From contig NZ_BMUF01000010.1 of the NCBI RefSeq assembly GCF_014650055.1, positions 186,001 through 250,000 on the forward strand: 64,000 nucleotides of DNA, in the 5' to 3' direction. Below, piece by piece: positions 8,916-17,716 of this stretch; the stretch's first letter is position 1; every line of letters starts with the position of its first letter. This DNA comes from Streptomyces malachitofuscus. GTDB taxonomy: Bacteria > Actinomycetota > Actinomycetes > Streptomycetales > Streptomycetaceae. Both the position numbers and the translations under genes were made by a program. The notes beneath the pieces were generated by a model that worked only from the letters and a program-made list of their open reading frames with translations, was not told the origin of the DNA and did not search any database.

Positions 8916-9758
8916 ATGGCGAACATGGCGAAGGCCGAGATCGGCGTGATCGGCGGCTCCGGCTTCTACTCCTTCCTCGACGACGTGACCGAGCTCCAGG
9001 TCGACACCCCCTACGGGGCGCCCAGCGACTCCCTCTTCCTCGGCGAGGTGGCCGGCCGCCGGGTGGCCTTCCTGCCCCGGCACGGACGCGGTCACCATCT
9101 GCCGCCGCACCGCATCAACTACCGCGCCAACCTGTGGGCGCTCCGGTCGGTCGGCGCGCGCCAGGTCCTCGGTCCGTGCGCGGTGGGCGGGCTGCGGCCC
9201 GAGTACGGGCCGGGCACGCTGCTGGTTCCGGACCAGCTCGTGGACCGTACGAAGTCCCGGGCGGGCACGTACTTCGACGGGCTGCCGCTGCCCGACGGCA
9301 CCGTGCCGAACGTGGTCCATGTGTCGCTGGCCGACCCCTACTGCCCCGCCGGACGGGCGGCCGCGCTGAAGGCGGCGCGCGGACGGGACTGGGAGCCGGT
9401 GGACGGCGGCACGCTGGTCGTGGTGGAGGGGCCGCGCTTCTCCACCCGCGCCGAATCGTTGTGGCACCAGGCCCAGGGCTGGTCGGTGGTGGGCATGACG
9501 GGCCATCCCGAGGCGGCGCTCGCCCGTGAGCTGGAGCTCTGCTACACCTCGCTGACCCTCGTCACCGACCTCGATGCCGGAGCCGAGACCGGTGAGGGCG
9601 TCTCCCACGACGAGGTGCTGCGGGTGTTCGCCGCCAACGTGGACCGGCTGCGGGGCGTGCTCTTCGACGCGGTGGCCGCGCTGCCGGCGACGGAGGAACG
9701 GGACTGTCTGTGCGCGTCGGCGCTGGGCGGAATGGACCCGGGGTTCGCGCTGCCGTAG
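8916..9758 (+). CDS. S-methyl-5'-thioadenosine phosphorylase family protein
   Basis: A PNP/UDP phosphorylase family enzyme that splits MTA (or another purine nucleoside) with phosphate for purine and methionine salvage. It has the family order of motifs: IGVIGGSGFYSF at the N-terminus, PRHGRGHHLPPHRINYRAN (substrate and phosphate site), VVEGPRFSTRAES, then VGMTGHPEAALARELELCY. The length (280 residues) is normal. Possible starts are a GTG at 8907 and ATGs at 8916 and 8925; I choose 8916 for spacing to GGGTGCGGAG. Whether it prefers MTA or inosine/guanosine cannot be settled here. Confidence 0.9.
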   Translation: MANMAKAEIGVIGGSGFYSFLDDVTELQVDTPYGAPSDSLFLGEVAGRRVAFLPRHGRGHHLPPHRINYRANLWALRSVGARQVLGPCAVGGLRPEYGPGTLLVPDQLVDRTKSRAGTYFDGLPLPDGTVPNVVHVSLADPYCPAGRAAALKAARGRDWEPVDGGTLVVVEGPRFSTRAESLWHQAQGWSVVGMTGHPEAALARELELCYTSLTLVTDLDAGAETGEGVSHDEVLRVFAANVDRLRGVLFDAVAALPATEERDCLCASALGGMDPGFALP

Positions 9759-9900
9759 CCGGCGTGCAGGCGGAGCGTCCCGTTCGGGTGGAGGAGTTTT
9801 CCACAGGGTCGTGACGCGTCCACAGGGCTCGGCGAGCCCCGGCCGGGGTGCCCGATCGTGGGAGCCGCAAGCAGGTCCCTCGTCGCAGGTGGTGGTTCCC

Positions 9901-10488
9901 GTGCCCCGTCCTTCTTCCTCGCTCTGCTCCTCCTCCCCCGTCGTTCCGCGTCCGCCCGGCGCCGACGTCCCCGCTCCGTGCGAGGTGCCGCACTTCGCGC
10001 CGGTGCGGGTGCGCGGCGGTCTGCCGCTCCCGGGCCGGCTCGTACGGCACCGGAGGCGTGCCGTGGCGGTCGGCCTCGCCGTCACGGCGGCGGCGCTCGT
10101 CGCGGCGGGCCCCCGGGACGCGGACCGTTCACGCGGGCATCCCGGGGGTCCTCGGGCTACCCCGGCCGCCTCGGCGTCCCCCGGGGAGCGTCCCGTACGG
10201 CAGCGGCAGGCGGGGACGGCGGTGACGGCACCGGTGCGGATCGCCGACGCGGCCACGGTGCGGCTGCTGCGGCCCGGCGACCGGGTGGACGTGATCGCCG
10301 CCGAGGAGACGGTGTCCGGCGGCGAGGCCCGCGTGGTCGCGCGCGGGGCGCGGGTGAGCGAGGTGCCGCGACCGCCGGACGGAGCGGGCGACGCGGGGGC
10401 GCTGGTCGTGCTGTCGGTCCCCCGTGACACCGCGGCCCGGCTGGCCGGCGCGAGCGCCACGGCCCGGCTGGCGGTGACCCTGTGGTGA
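9901..10488 (+). CDS. CpaB/RcpC-like SAF-domain membrane protein
   Basis: A 195-residue protein with a proline-rich cytoplasmic head, one membrane helix (AVAVGLAVTAAALVAAG, about residues 54-70), and a C-terminal domain whose segment TVRLLRPGDRVDVIA and final VVLSVPRDTAARLAG resemble the RcpC/CpaB pilus-assembly fold. In other actinobacteria such proteins occur with or without Flp pilus genes; no pilus genes are seen nearby. The start is uncertain: GTGs occur at 9889, 9892 and 9901. It precedes mscL on the same strand with a 135-bp gap. Confidence 0.6.
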   Translation: MPRPSSSLCSSSPVVPRPPGADVPAPCEVPHFAPVRVRGGLPLPGRLVRHRRRAVAVGLAVTAAALVAAGPRDADRSRGHPGGPRATPAASASPGERPVRQRQAGTAVTAPVRIADAATVRLLRPGDRVDVIAAEETVSGGEARVVARGARVSEVPRPPDGAGDAGALVVLSVPRDTAARLAGASATARLAVTLW

Positions 10489-10623
10489 GCGCCGCCGTTC
10501 CGGGCCGGGTGCTCCCGGCCGGCCCGTCGTTCGAACACCGCGATTGGACAGGCCCGCACCGGCGTGCCGTAGGTTGCGGAGCGTTTTCTTCCGTTCCCTG
10601 CGCACGAGAAAAGAGGCCTCGAC

Positions 10624-11094
10624 GTGAGCGACCAGGACAGGACGAGCGTCTGGCAGGGCTTCAAGGCCTTCCTGACGCGTGGCAACGTCGTCGATCTGGC
10701 CGTGGCGGTGGTGATCGGGGCCGCCTTCACCAACATCGTCAACTCGGTCGTGAAGGGCGTCATCAACCCGTTGGTGGGTGCCTTCGGCACGAAGAACCTG
10801 GACAGCTACAGCTCGTGTCTGAAGGGCCCCTGCGAGGGCACCGGGGACGCCGCGACCGGCGTCAGGATCCTGTGGGGCTCGGTCCTCGGGGCGACGCTGC
10901 AGTTCCTGATCACCGCGGCGGTCGTCTACTTCCTGATGGTGCTGCCCATGGCGAAGTACCTGGCCCGGGTGGAGGCCCGCCGGAAGGCGAAGGAGGGCGC
11001 GCACGAGGTCGTCGAGATCACCGAGCTGGAGGTCCTCAAGGAGATCCGCGACACCCTCGTCGCGCAGCGCGGGCCGGGGCAGGGCGAACGGTAG
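10624..11094 (+). CDS. mscL: large-conductance mechanosensitive channel MscL
   Basis: A pentameric membrane channel that opens on osmotic downshock. The N-terminal amphipathic helix and TM1 (FKAFLTRGNVVDLAVAVVIG, about residues 13-32) are canonical, including the GNVVDLAVAV pore-lining stretch. TM2 is FLITAAVVYFLMVLPMAKY at about 93-111. A periplasmic loop contains two cysteines (SCLKGPCEG), and the C-terminal charged helix is present. The start is a GTG after GAGGCCTCGAC. Length 156 residues. Confidence 0.95.
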   Translation: MSDQDRTSVWQGFKAFLTRGNVVDLAVAVVIGAAFTNIVNSVVKGVINPLVGAFGTKNLDSYSSCLKGPCEGTGDAATGVRILWGSVLGATLQFLITAAVVYFLMVLPMAKYLARVEARRKAKEGAHEVVEITELEVLKEIRDTLVAQRGPGQGER

Positions 11095-11107
11095 GCGCCC
11101 GGCCCGG

Positions 11108-11284
11108 TCAGAGGTGGTGGGGCGGCTTCTCGTCGAGGAAGCGCTTCAGATCGGCGGCGCTGTCGCCGGACGGGCGCTCGCCCCACCCGCCGTCCGTGTC
11201 GTCCGAGGACTGCTGGTCCATCGGGTCGTCGAAGACCAGCGCGGGCTTCGGCTCACTCGGGCGGGGATCGGGGGCGGTACTCAT
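11108..11284 (-). CDS. small conserved hypothetical protein, 58 aa
   Basis: A short acidic protein (FDDPMDQQSSDDTDGGWGER in the middle, ending LKRFLDEKPPHHL). It has no transmembrane segment or known domain. It lies head to head with the P1 peptidase gene (44-bp gap) and tail to tail with mscL. Its regular codon bias and clean ATG start support it as real, but no function can be given. Confidence 0.65.
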   Translation of the reverse strand: MSTAPDPRPSEPKPALVFDDPMDQQSSDDTDGGWGERPSGDSAADLKRFLDEKPPHHL

Positions 11285-11327
11285 GCGTCCAGGGTACGGC
11301 TGAGTCCGGCCGGGCAAGACTGGCCCC

Positions 11328-12353
11328 ATGACGGTTGACGCTCTGACGGATGTGGCCGGCGTGCGCGTGGGGCATGCGACGCGCACCGGAGACGGTTGGC
11401 TCACCGGCACCACGGTGGTGCTCGCGCCCGAGGGCGGTGCCGTGGCCGCGGTGGATGTGCGCGGCGGCGGACCCGGCACGAAGGAGACCGACGCGCTCGA
11501 TCCGCGCAACCTGGTGCAGAAGGTCGAGGCGGTCGTGCTGACCGGCGGCAGCGCGTACGGGCTCGACGCGGCCTCCGGGGTGATGGCCTGGCTGGAGGAG
11601 CGAGGACGCGGGGTACGCGTCGGACCCGACCCCGCGCACGTGGTGCCGGTGGTACCGGCCGCCTGTGTCTTCGACCTGGGCCGGGGCGGCGACTTCCGGG
11701 CCCGGCCGGACGCGGCCACCGGCCGGGCCGCGGTCGAGGCGGCGGCGGCGAGCGCGCCCGGTGCTCCGGTTCCGCAGGGCTGTGTGGGCGCCGGCACGGG
11801 AGCCGTGCTGGGGCAGTTGAAGGGCGGGGTCGGCACGGCGAGCACGGTGCTGGACTCCGGGATCACGGTGGCCGCGCTGGTGGTGGCCAACGCGGTGGGT
11901 TCGGCGGTGGAGCCGGAAACGGGGGTGCTGTACGGGGAGTTGTTCCAGGGGCGGGTGCGGCACCCGGATCCGGAGGTGCACCAGGCCGCGCTGCGGCGGC
12001 TGGCGGAGGCGGCCGAGCGGAACGCCCCTCCCCCGCTGAACACCACGCTCGCGGTGGTCGCCACCGACGCCCTTCTGTCCAAGGCGCAGGCCCAGAAGCT
12101 GGCCGGCACCGCCCACGACGGCATCGCGCGAGCCGTGCGGCCTGTGCATCTGCTGAGCGACGGCGACACCGTCTTCACCCTGGCCACGGGCGCCCGCCCG
12201 CTCGACACCGCGGACCCCCTCGCCCTGAACGGGCTGCTGGCGGCCGGCGCGGACCTGGTGACCCGCGCGATCGTACGAGCGGTGCGCGCCGCCGAGCCGG
12301 TGGACGGTCCCGGCGGGGCCTGGCCGTCCTACGGAGCGCTGTACGGACGTTGA
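11328..12353 (+). CDS. P1 (S58/DmpA) family peptidase
   Basis: A member of the DmpA/ornithine-acetyltransferase-like Ntn peptidase superfamily. Motifs include TDVAGVRVGHAT at the start, VLTGGSAYGLDAASGVMAWL (about 67-86) and the conserved NTTLAVVATDA segment at about 239-249, where the nucleophile and cleavage site are expected. It lacks a signal peptide and so is probably cytoplasmic. The length is 341 residues. Substrates of this family are aminopeptides and amides with D- or beta-residues; the substrate here is unknown. Confidence 0.88.
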   Translation: MTVDALTDVAGVRVGHATRTGDGWLTGTTVVLAPEGGAVAAVDVRGGGPGTKETDALDPRNLVQKVEAVVLTGGSAYGLDAASGVMAWLEERGRGVRVGPDPAHVVPVVPAACVFDLGRGGDFRARPDAATGRAAVEAAAASAPGAPVPQGCVGAGTGAVLGQLKGGVGTASTVLDSGITVAALVVANAVGSAVEPETGVLYGELFQGRVRHPDPEVHQAALRRLAEAAERNAPPPLNTTLAVVATDALLSKAQAQKLAGTAHDGIARAVRPVHLLSDGDTVFTLATGARPLDTADPLALNGLLAAGADLVTRAIVRAVRAAEPVDGPGGAWPSYGALYGR

Positions 12354-12538
12354 GGCGAATGGGCACCCAAGTGGCGCGTGAGCAGGAAGAGTTGTCGTCC
12401 CGCGGGGGCGCCGGGGAATTTCTCGCGCGGCCCGGTCGTTTTCCGGCCATACGTTTTCTCGGTTCCTGGACATGATGTCCGGCCGAGGGGCTACGGTATG
12501 CACCCACAAGGTGACATGCAGCAACGCCGGGAGAAACC

Positions 12539-13285
12539 TTGAGCGTTCCGTACGAGACGGCAGCGTACGAACCATCCGACTCGCCCGAGTCTCCGGAGGA
12601 GCACCTCGCGCGACTCCTCGGCCGCGCCCTGAACTCCTTCGAGTTGCCGGAGGAGACGATTAGGCGGCTGGACTGCGCGCTGGCGCACGACGGTTCCCTG
12701 CACTCCGCGCACCACAGCGCCGGTCTGCACCGGGAGACGTACCGGCACACCTGGCTGCTCGCCGACGGTTCGGCGGTCACACTGTGGGAGCTGGTCCACA
12801 ACGCCGCGCGGGGCAGCGAGCCGCAGCACGAGATCTATGTGGACGAGGAGGAGCTGCGTACGGCGACGGCGCGGCTGCCGTTTCCGGCGGACGCCCCGGA
12901 CTTCGAGTTGCCGGTGACCGTGCAGCTGATCCCGGCTCCCGCGCTGCGGCAGGTGTACGTTCCGGACGATTCCCCGGACCACGCGCGCCGCTTACTGCGC
13001 CGGGCGGAGAACCCGGACCGGCCGGACACGGAGACGGCCGCACTGCTGACCACCGCGTGCGCCCACCGGATCACGCAGGCCTTCGGCCGCCCGTCCCGCG
13101 CGGGACGCTCCGGGCTGCCCTTCTCCCTCTACGAGCACGCGTTCCTGCTGGGTGACGGCATGGAGCTCTCCCTGTGGGAGGTCGAGCACACCGTCACACC
13201 GGACGGACGGCACATGTGCGAGGTGTACACCAGCGAGGACGCGGCGCGGGACGCCATGGAGCGCCGGGCGGCGCAGGTTTCCTGA
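12539..13285 (+). CDS. DUF6227 family protein
   Basis: A 248-residue actinomycete-specific protein built of two similar halves: HRETYRHTWLLADGSAVTLWEL (written in part: TYRHTWLLADGSAVTLWEL, about 68-86) and FSLYEHAFLLGDGMELSLWEVEH near the C-terminus (EHAFLLGDGMELSLWEVEH). Each half has a strand-turn-strand pattern ending in LWE. The function is unknown. It starts at TTG 12539 after GGGAGAAACC. Confidence 0.8.
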   Translation: MSVPYETAAYEPSDSPESPEEHLARLLGRALNSFELPEETIRRLDCALAHDGSLHSAHHSAGLHRETYRHTWLLADGSAVTLWELVHNAARGSEPQHEIYVDEEELRTATARLPFPADAPDFELPVTVQLIPAPALRQVYVPDDSPDHARRLLRRAENPDRPDTETAALLTTACAHRITQAFGRPSRAGRSGLPFSLYEHAFLLGDGMELSLWEVEHTVTPDGRHMCEVYTSEDAARDAMERRAAQVS

Positions 13286-13300
13286 CGGCCCCGGTGAGGT

Positions 13301-13579
13301 TCAGTCCCCCTCGCTGAGGCGTCGTACCAGCACGGCGAAGGCGTCACGCTCGGCCGGAGTGAGCCGCACCGCCTCCGCGTGGGGGCCCGTCCGGCGCTGG
13401 CGCGGGATCGTCGGGGTGCCGTGGGGGGTGTGCCGTTCGCCGGCCTCGGGGGTCCCGGGTGCGCGAGTCCGCCCGCGCCGCCGCCGCAGGACGTCGGCCA
13501 GGCCCGCCGCGCAGGCCACGGCCACCAGGGTGAGGACGGTGGCACCCGTCGTTCGCGAGAGTGTCTTGTACTCAGGCAT
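13301..13579 (-). CDS. hypothetical protein with one N-terminal membrane segment
   Basis: A 92-residue protein with one membrane segment (TGATVLTLVAVACAAGLADVL, in part TVLTLVAVACAAGLADVL) followed by an arginine-rich stretch and a short C-terminal helix (LTPAERDAFAVLVRRLSEGD). It is convergent with the DUF6227 gene (15-bp gap). No family is recognised. Confidence 0.55.
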   Translation of the reverse strand: MPEYKTLSRTTGATVLTLVAVACAAGLADVLRRRRGRTRAPGTPEAGERHTPHGTPTIPRQRRTGPHAEAVRLTPAERDAFAVLVRRLSEGD

Positions 13580-13598
13580 GCGGCCCAGTACACACCAC

Positions 13599-13622
13599 GG
13601 TCCGGGACTTTGGGCCCGGACC
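13599..13622 (-). terminator. hairpin downstream of fruA
   Basis: GGTCCGGG and CCCGGACC form an 8-bp stem with an 8-base loop, about 75 bp after the fruA stop and just upstream of the 13,579 start. It may terminate the fru operon. Confidence 0.45.
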
Positions 13623-13696
13623 GTAATGATCGTGATCTATATCGCAGTAGGCATGAACCGCGCACACCTACCCAAACGGACGCATCGCCCGTCCGG

Positions 13697-15724
13697 CTAG
13701 GCGGCCACCGCTTCCTTGCTCCGCGCCGCCGGGGCCGTGCCCTCGCCGGGGCTCGTGCCGGAGGCTCCCGGCACCGGCTTGCGCAGGCCCTTGAGGACGA
13801 TCACCAGCGCCGCCGTGACACAGACGCCCGCGGCGATCGCGACCAGGTAGAGGAACGGGTTGCCGATCAGCGGGACCACGAAGATGCCGCCGTGCGGTGC
13901 GCGCAGGGTCGCGCCGAAGGCCATGGACAGGGCGCCGGTGACCGCGCCGCCCGCCATCGAGGCGGGGATCACCCGCAGCGGGTCGGCCGCCGCGAAGGGG
14001 ATCGCGCCCTCGGAGATGAACGAGGCGCCCAGCACCCAGGCGGCCTTGCCGTTCTCGCGCTCGGTCCGGTTGAAGAGCTTGCCGCGCACGGTGGTGGCCA
14101 GGGCCATCGCCAGCGGCGGCACCATGCCGGCGGCCATCACCGCGGCCATGATCTTCATGGCGGAGTCGCTGGGGCTCGCGACGGCGATCCCGGCCGTGGC
14201 GAAGGTGTAGGCGACCTTGTTGACCGGGCCGCCGAGGTCGAAGCACATCATCAGTCCGAGCAGGGCGCCGAGCAGGACGGCGTTGGTGCCGGTGAGGCCG
14301 TTCAGCCAGTCGGTCATGGCCTTCTGCGCCTCGGCGATGGGCTTGCCGATGACCACGAACATCAGGAAGCCGACGACCGCGGCGGAGATCAGCGGGATCA
14401 CCACCACCGGCATGATGCCGCGCAGCGCGGCCGGTATCCGCACCTTCTGGATGGCGATCACCACACCACCGGCGATCAGTCCGGCCGCGAGGCCGCCGAG
14501 GAAGCCGGCGTTGATGGTGAGCGAGATCGCGCCGCCGACGAAGCCGGGCACCAGACCGGGCCGGTCGGCCATGCCGTAGGCGATGTAGCCGGCCAGGACG
14601 GGCACGAGGAAGCCGAAGGCGACGCCGCCGATCTGGAAGAGCAGGGCGCCCCAGCTGTCGGCCTGGGTCCACACGAAGTGCTCCATGACCGACGGCGCCT
14701 CGTTGATCTCGTAGCCGCCGATCGCGAAGCCGAGCGCGATGAGCAAACCGCCCGCCGCGACGAACGGCACCATGTAGCTGACGCCGGACATCAGCCAGGT
14801 GCGCAGTTTGGTGCCGTACCCCTCGCCACTGCCACCGGCGCGCTCGACGGGCGTACCGCCGGACGCGGCGGCCGCCGCGGTGACCTCGCCGCGTTCCGCC
14901 TTGCCTCTGACCTCGGTGATCAGGTCGGCGGGACGGTTGATGGCCGCCTTGACGCCGGTGTCGACGGTGGGCTTGCCGGCGAAGCGGTCCTTCTCCCGCA
15001 CGGGGACGTCGTGGGCGAGGATCACGGCGTCCGCCGCCGCGATCACGGCCGGATCGAGCCGGGTGAATCCCGCCGATCCCTGGGTCTCGACGACGACCTC
15101 GACCCCGGCCTCCCGGCCGGCGTTCTCCAGCGACTCGGCCGCCATGTAGGTGTGGGCGATACCGGTGGGGCAGGAGGTGACGGCGACGATCCGGAACGCG
15201 CGGTTCTCCTCGCGGGCGGCGGTACCCGTGGCGGCGCCGGCGGAGGCCGCCGCCGGCGCCGCCACGGAGTCGTCGGGACCGGTGTCGTCGCCGCGGATCA
15301 GCGCCACCGCTGCCGCCGGGTCGTCCACCGACCGGAGAGCGTCGGTGAAGGCGGTGTTCATCAGCTGCCGGGCGAGCGAGGACAGGATCGTCAGATGGGC
15401 GTCGTCCGCTCCGGCGGGGGCGGCGATCAGGAAGATCAGGTCGGCGGGTCCGTCCGCCGCGCCGAAGTCGATCCCGGCGGCACTGCGCCCGAAGGCCAGG
15501 GTCGGCTCGGTGACGTGCTCGCTGCGGCAGTGCGGGATGCCGATGCCGCCGTCGAGACCGGTCGGCATCTGGGCCTCGCGCGCGGCCACGTCGGCGAGGA
15601 AGCCCTCCAGGTCGGTCACCCGGCCCTGGGCCACCATGCGTTCGGCGAGGGCGCGTGCCGCCGCGTCCTTGGTGTCGGCGGACAGGTCGAGATCGACCAG
15701 GTCCGCGGTGATCATGTCGCTCAT
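13697..15724 (-). CDS. fruA: PTS fructose transporter subunit IIABC
   Basis: A 675-residue fused phosphotransferase permease that imports fructose as fructose-1-phosphate. Domains in order: EIIA (about 1-145, active histidine in GGIGIPHCRSEHV), EIIB (about 180-280, phospho-cysteine in AVTSCPTGIAHTYMAAE), and membrane EIIC (about 310-655, for example SYMVPFVAAGGLLIALGFAI and FVVPLIGNPFLYLVAIAAGV). The ATG at 15724 follows AAGGAGCC. It is the last gene of the regulator-kinase-permease operon, 73 bp after fruK. Confidence 0.95.
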   Translation of the reverse strand: MSDMITADLVDLDLSADTKDAAARALAERMVAQGRVTDLEGFLADVAAREAQMPTGLDGGIGIPHCRSEHVTEPTLAFGRSAAGIDFGAADGPADLIFLIAAPAGADDAHLTILSSLARQLMNTAFTDALRSVDDPAAAVALIRGDDTGPDDSVAAPAAASAGAATGTAAREENRAFRIVAVTSCPTGIAHTYMAAESLENAGREAGVEVVVETQGSAGFTRLDPAVIAAADAVILAHDVPVREKDRFAGKPTVDTGVKAAINRPADLITEVRGKAERGEVTAAAAASGGTPVERAGGSGEGYGTKLRTWLMSGVSYMVPFVAAGGLLIALGFAIGGYEINEAPSVMEHFVWTQADSWGALLFQIGGVAFGFLVPVLAGYIAYGMADRPGLVPGFVGGAISLTINAGFLGGLAAGLIAGGVVIAIQKVRIPAALRGIMPVVVIPLISAAVVGFLMFVVIGKPIAEAQKAMTDWLNGLTGTNAVLLGALLGLMMCFDLGGPVNKVAYTFATAGIAVASPSDSAMKIMAAVMAAGMVPPLAMALATTVRGKLFNRTERENGKAAWVLGASFISEGAIPFAAADPLRVIPASMAGGAVTGALSMAFGATLRAPHGGIFVVPLIGNPFLYLVAIAAGVCVTAALVIVLKGLRKPVPGASGTSPGEGTAPAARSKEAVAA

Positions 15725-15797
15725 CGCGGGCTCCTTCGCACGCGTATCGCCCGTACTGGGAGAGGGGCGGGGGTGGGGACGGGGGTGAGGGGGCGGT

Positions 15798-16745
15798 TCA
15801 TGACGCCGGCTCCCTCAGGACACGGTCGACGGGGACCTCGGCCGTGACGGTGACCGCGGCCGGTTCCAGGTCGCCCGGTGCCGGCATCACACTGCCGGGC
15901 AGCTGAACGGCCGCCGCTCCGTGGGCGACGGCGGAGGCGAGCGCCCCGGGGCCGCGTCCGCCGGCGACGAGGAACCCGGCGAGCGCGGAGTCGCCCGCGC
16001 CCACGTTGCTGCGGACGGCGTCCACGGGGGCGGTGCCGAACCAGGCGCCGTCCTCGTCGACGAGCAGCTGTCCGTCGGCGCCGAGGCTCGCGAGGACGGC
16101 CCGGGCGCCCGCCGCGCGCAGTTCCTCGGCCGCCTTCATCGCGTCGCCGACGGTGGTCAGCGGGCGGCCCACGGCCTCGGCGAGTTCCGCCGCGTTGGGC
16201 TTCACCACGTCGGGCCGCTCGCGCAGCGCGGCGAGCAGCGCGGGTCCCGAGGTGTCCAGGGCGATGCGTACGCCGGCGGCGTGCACCCGGGCGACCAGTT
16301 CGGCGTACCAGGAGGGGGCGAGCCCGCGCGGCAGGCTGCCGCAGCAGGCGATCCAGTCGGCGCCCGGCGCCTGCCGGCGCACGGTCTCCAGCAGCAGTTC
16401 CCGCTCGGCCGCCGTCAGCTCGGGACCCGGCGCGTTGATCTTCGTCAGGACGCCGTCGGCCTCGGCGAGCGCGATGTTGGAGCGGGTGGCTCCGGCGACC
16501 GGGACCGGGGCGACCTCGATGCCCTGCGCGTGGAGCAGGTCGGCGACCAGGGCGCCGGGTGCGCCGCCCAGGGGCAGCACCGCGACCGTGCGCCGGCCGG
16601 CCGCGGTGACCGCGCGCGAGACGTTGACCCCCTTGCCGCCGGGGTCCACCCGTTCGCCGGTTGCCCGGACGACCTCACCGCGGTCCAGCGCGGGGACCTC
16701 GTAGGTGCGGTCCAGGGACGGGTTGGGGGTGACGGTGAGGATCAT
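15798..16745 (-). CDS. fruK: 1-phosphofructokinase
   Basis: A PfkB-family kinase that converts fructose-1-phosphate to fructose-1,6-bisphosphate. It begins MILTVTPNPSLDRTYEVPAL, the usual start of this family, has the DPGGKGVNVSRA motif at about 36-47, and ends with the PfkB signature NVGAGDSALAGFL around residues 245-257 containing the catalytic Asp. Its ATG overlaps the stop of the DeoR gene by 4 bp (ATGA), so the two are coupled. Confidence 0.95.
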   Translation of the reverse strand: MILTVTPNPSLDRTYEVPALDRGEVVRATGERVDPGGKGVNVSRAVTAAGRRTVAVLPLGGAPGALVADLLHAQGIEVAPVPVAGATRSNIALAEADGVLTKINAPGPELTAAERELLLETVRRQAPGADWIACCGSLPRGLAPSWYAELVARVHAAGVRIALDTSGPALLAALRERPDVVKPNAAELAEAVGRPLTTVGDAMKAAEELRAAGARAVLASLGADGQLLVDEDGAWFGTAPVDAVRSNVGAGDSALAGFLVAGGRGPGALASAVAHGAAAVQLPGSVMPAPGDLEPAAVTVTAEVPVDRVLREPAS

Positions 16746-17503
16746 GCGCGTACCACTTCCGTGCCGCCGCGCTCGATGGCGGTGGCGTCCTGCGGGCTCA
16801 GCCCGGTGTCGGTGATCAGCAGGTCCACATCGCTCAGGTCGCCGAAGCGGGCGAAGTGTTCCTGGCCGTGCTTGGAGGAGTCGGCGAGCAGCACCACGCG
16901 ACGGGCGGCGGCCATGGCCGCGCGTTTCACGGCGGCCTCGGCGAGGTCGGGGGTGGTGAGACCGTACTCGGCGGAGAAGCCGTTGGCGGCCACGAACAGG
17001 ACGTCCGCGCGGATCTCGGCGTAGGCGCGCAGCGCCCAGGCGTCCACGGCGGCGCGCGTACGGTGCCGTACGCGCCCTCCGACCAGGTGCAGCTGGATGC
17101 CGGGGTGGTCGGAGAGCCGTACGGCGATGGGCAGACTGTGGGTGACGACGGTGAGGGAGAGGTCCACCGGCAGGGAGCCGACGACCCGTGCGACCGTCGA
17201 GCCGGCGTCGACGATCACCGTGCCGTCGGCCGGGAGTTCCGCGAGGGCGGCCCGGGCGATGCGGTCCTTCTCGTCGGCCGCGGTGGTCTCCCGCTCGGCG
17301 AGGTCCGGTTCGAAGTCGAGGCGTCCGGAGGGGATGGCCCCGCCGTGCACCCTGCGGACCAGTCCGGCGCGGTCGAGCGCCTTCAGATCGCGGCGGATGG
17401 TCTCGGCGGTCACCTGGAACTCCTCGGCCAGCGAGACCACGTCCACCCGCCCGCTGTCGCGGGCGAGCCGAAGGATCTCCTGCTGGCGTTCCGGTGCGTA
17501 CAT
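16742..17503 (-). CDS. DeoR/GlpR family regulator of the fructose operon
   Basis: A 253-residue repressor with an N-terminal DeoR helix-turn-helix (ERQQEILRLARDSGRVDVVS and EFQVTAETIRRDLKAL, about residues 6-45) and a C-terminal sugar-phosphate sensor of the NagB/RpiA-like fold (DAGSTVARVVGSLP, VHGG motif). As first gene of a fructose operon it very likely senses fructose-1-phosphate and controls its own operon. A pair of TCCGGTT repeats lies upstream. Confidence 0.9.
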   Translation of the reverse strand: MYAPERQQEILRLARDSGRVDVVSLAEEFQVTAETIRRDLKALDRAGLVRRVHGGAIPSGRLDFEPDLAERETTAADEKDRIARAALAELPADGTVIVDAGSTVARVVGSLPVDLSLTVVTHSLPIAVRLSDHPGIQLHLVGGRVRHRTRAAVDAWALRAYAEIRADVLFVAANGFSAEYGLTTPDLAEAAVKRAAMAAARRVVLLADSSKHGQEHFARFGDLSDVDLLITDTGLSPQDATAIERGGTEVVRA

Positions 17504-17614
17504 GTCCGGCTGCCTCCCGGTCCGTTCATGCCCGAACGTGTGGTTCGGTCCGGAGAGTACGTCGAGATGTCCGGAAAGTAAACAGGTGCAGGCACAATCG
17601 GGCGTGAATGGACT

Positions 17615-17631
17615 TCCGGTTGTGTCCGGTT
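17615..17631. promoter_or_regulatory. candidate DeoR operator upstream of the fru operon
   Basis: TCCGGTT occurs at 17615-17621 and again at 17625-17631, exactly 10 bp apart; a related TGTCCGG is at 17568. DeoR proteins usually bind direct repeats spaced by one turn, and the site is about 112 bp from the regulator's start. Confidence 0.45.
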
Positions 17632-17653
17632 ATCAGGTCCCGGCGTACGGGTA

Positions 17654-17683
17654 GGGCCCGGCACCTCTGTGGGTGCCGGGCCC
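17654..17683 (-). terminator. strong hairpin terminator of the 17717-19234 MFS gene
   Basis: GGGCCCGGCACC and GGTGCCGGGCCC form a perfect 12-bp stem with a 6-base loop, 34 bp after the MFS stop. It also insulates the fru promoter region. Confidence 0.8.
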
Positions 17684-17716
17684 TTCCCGTATGTCGTGGG
17701 CCGTCCGCTCGGGACC

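Noticed and set aside
13379..15847. 822-codon frame opposite fruA
   Set aside because: It is an antisense shadow of fruA caused by GC-rich codon bias; it contains no domain, and fruA is unmistakable.
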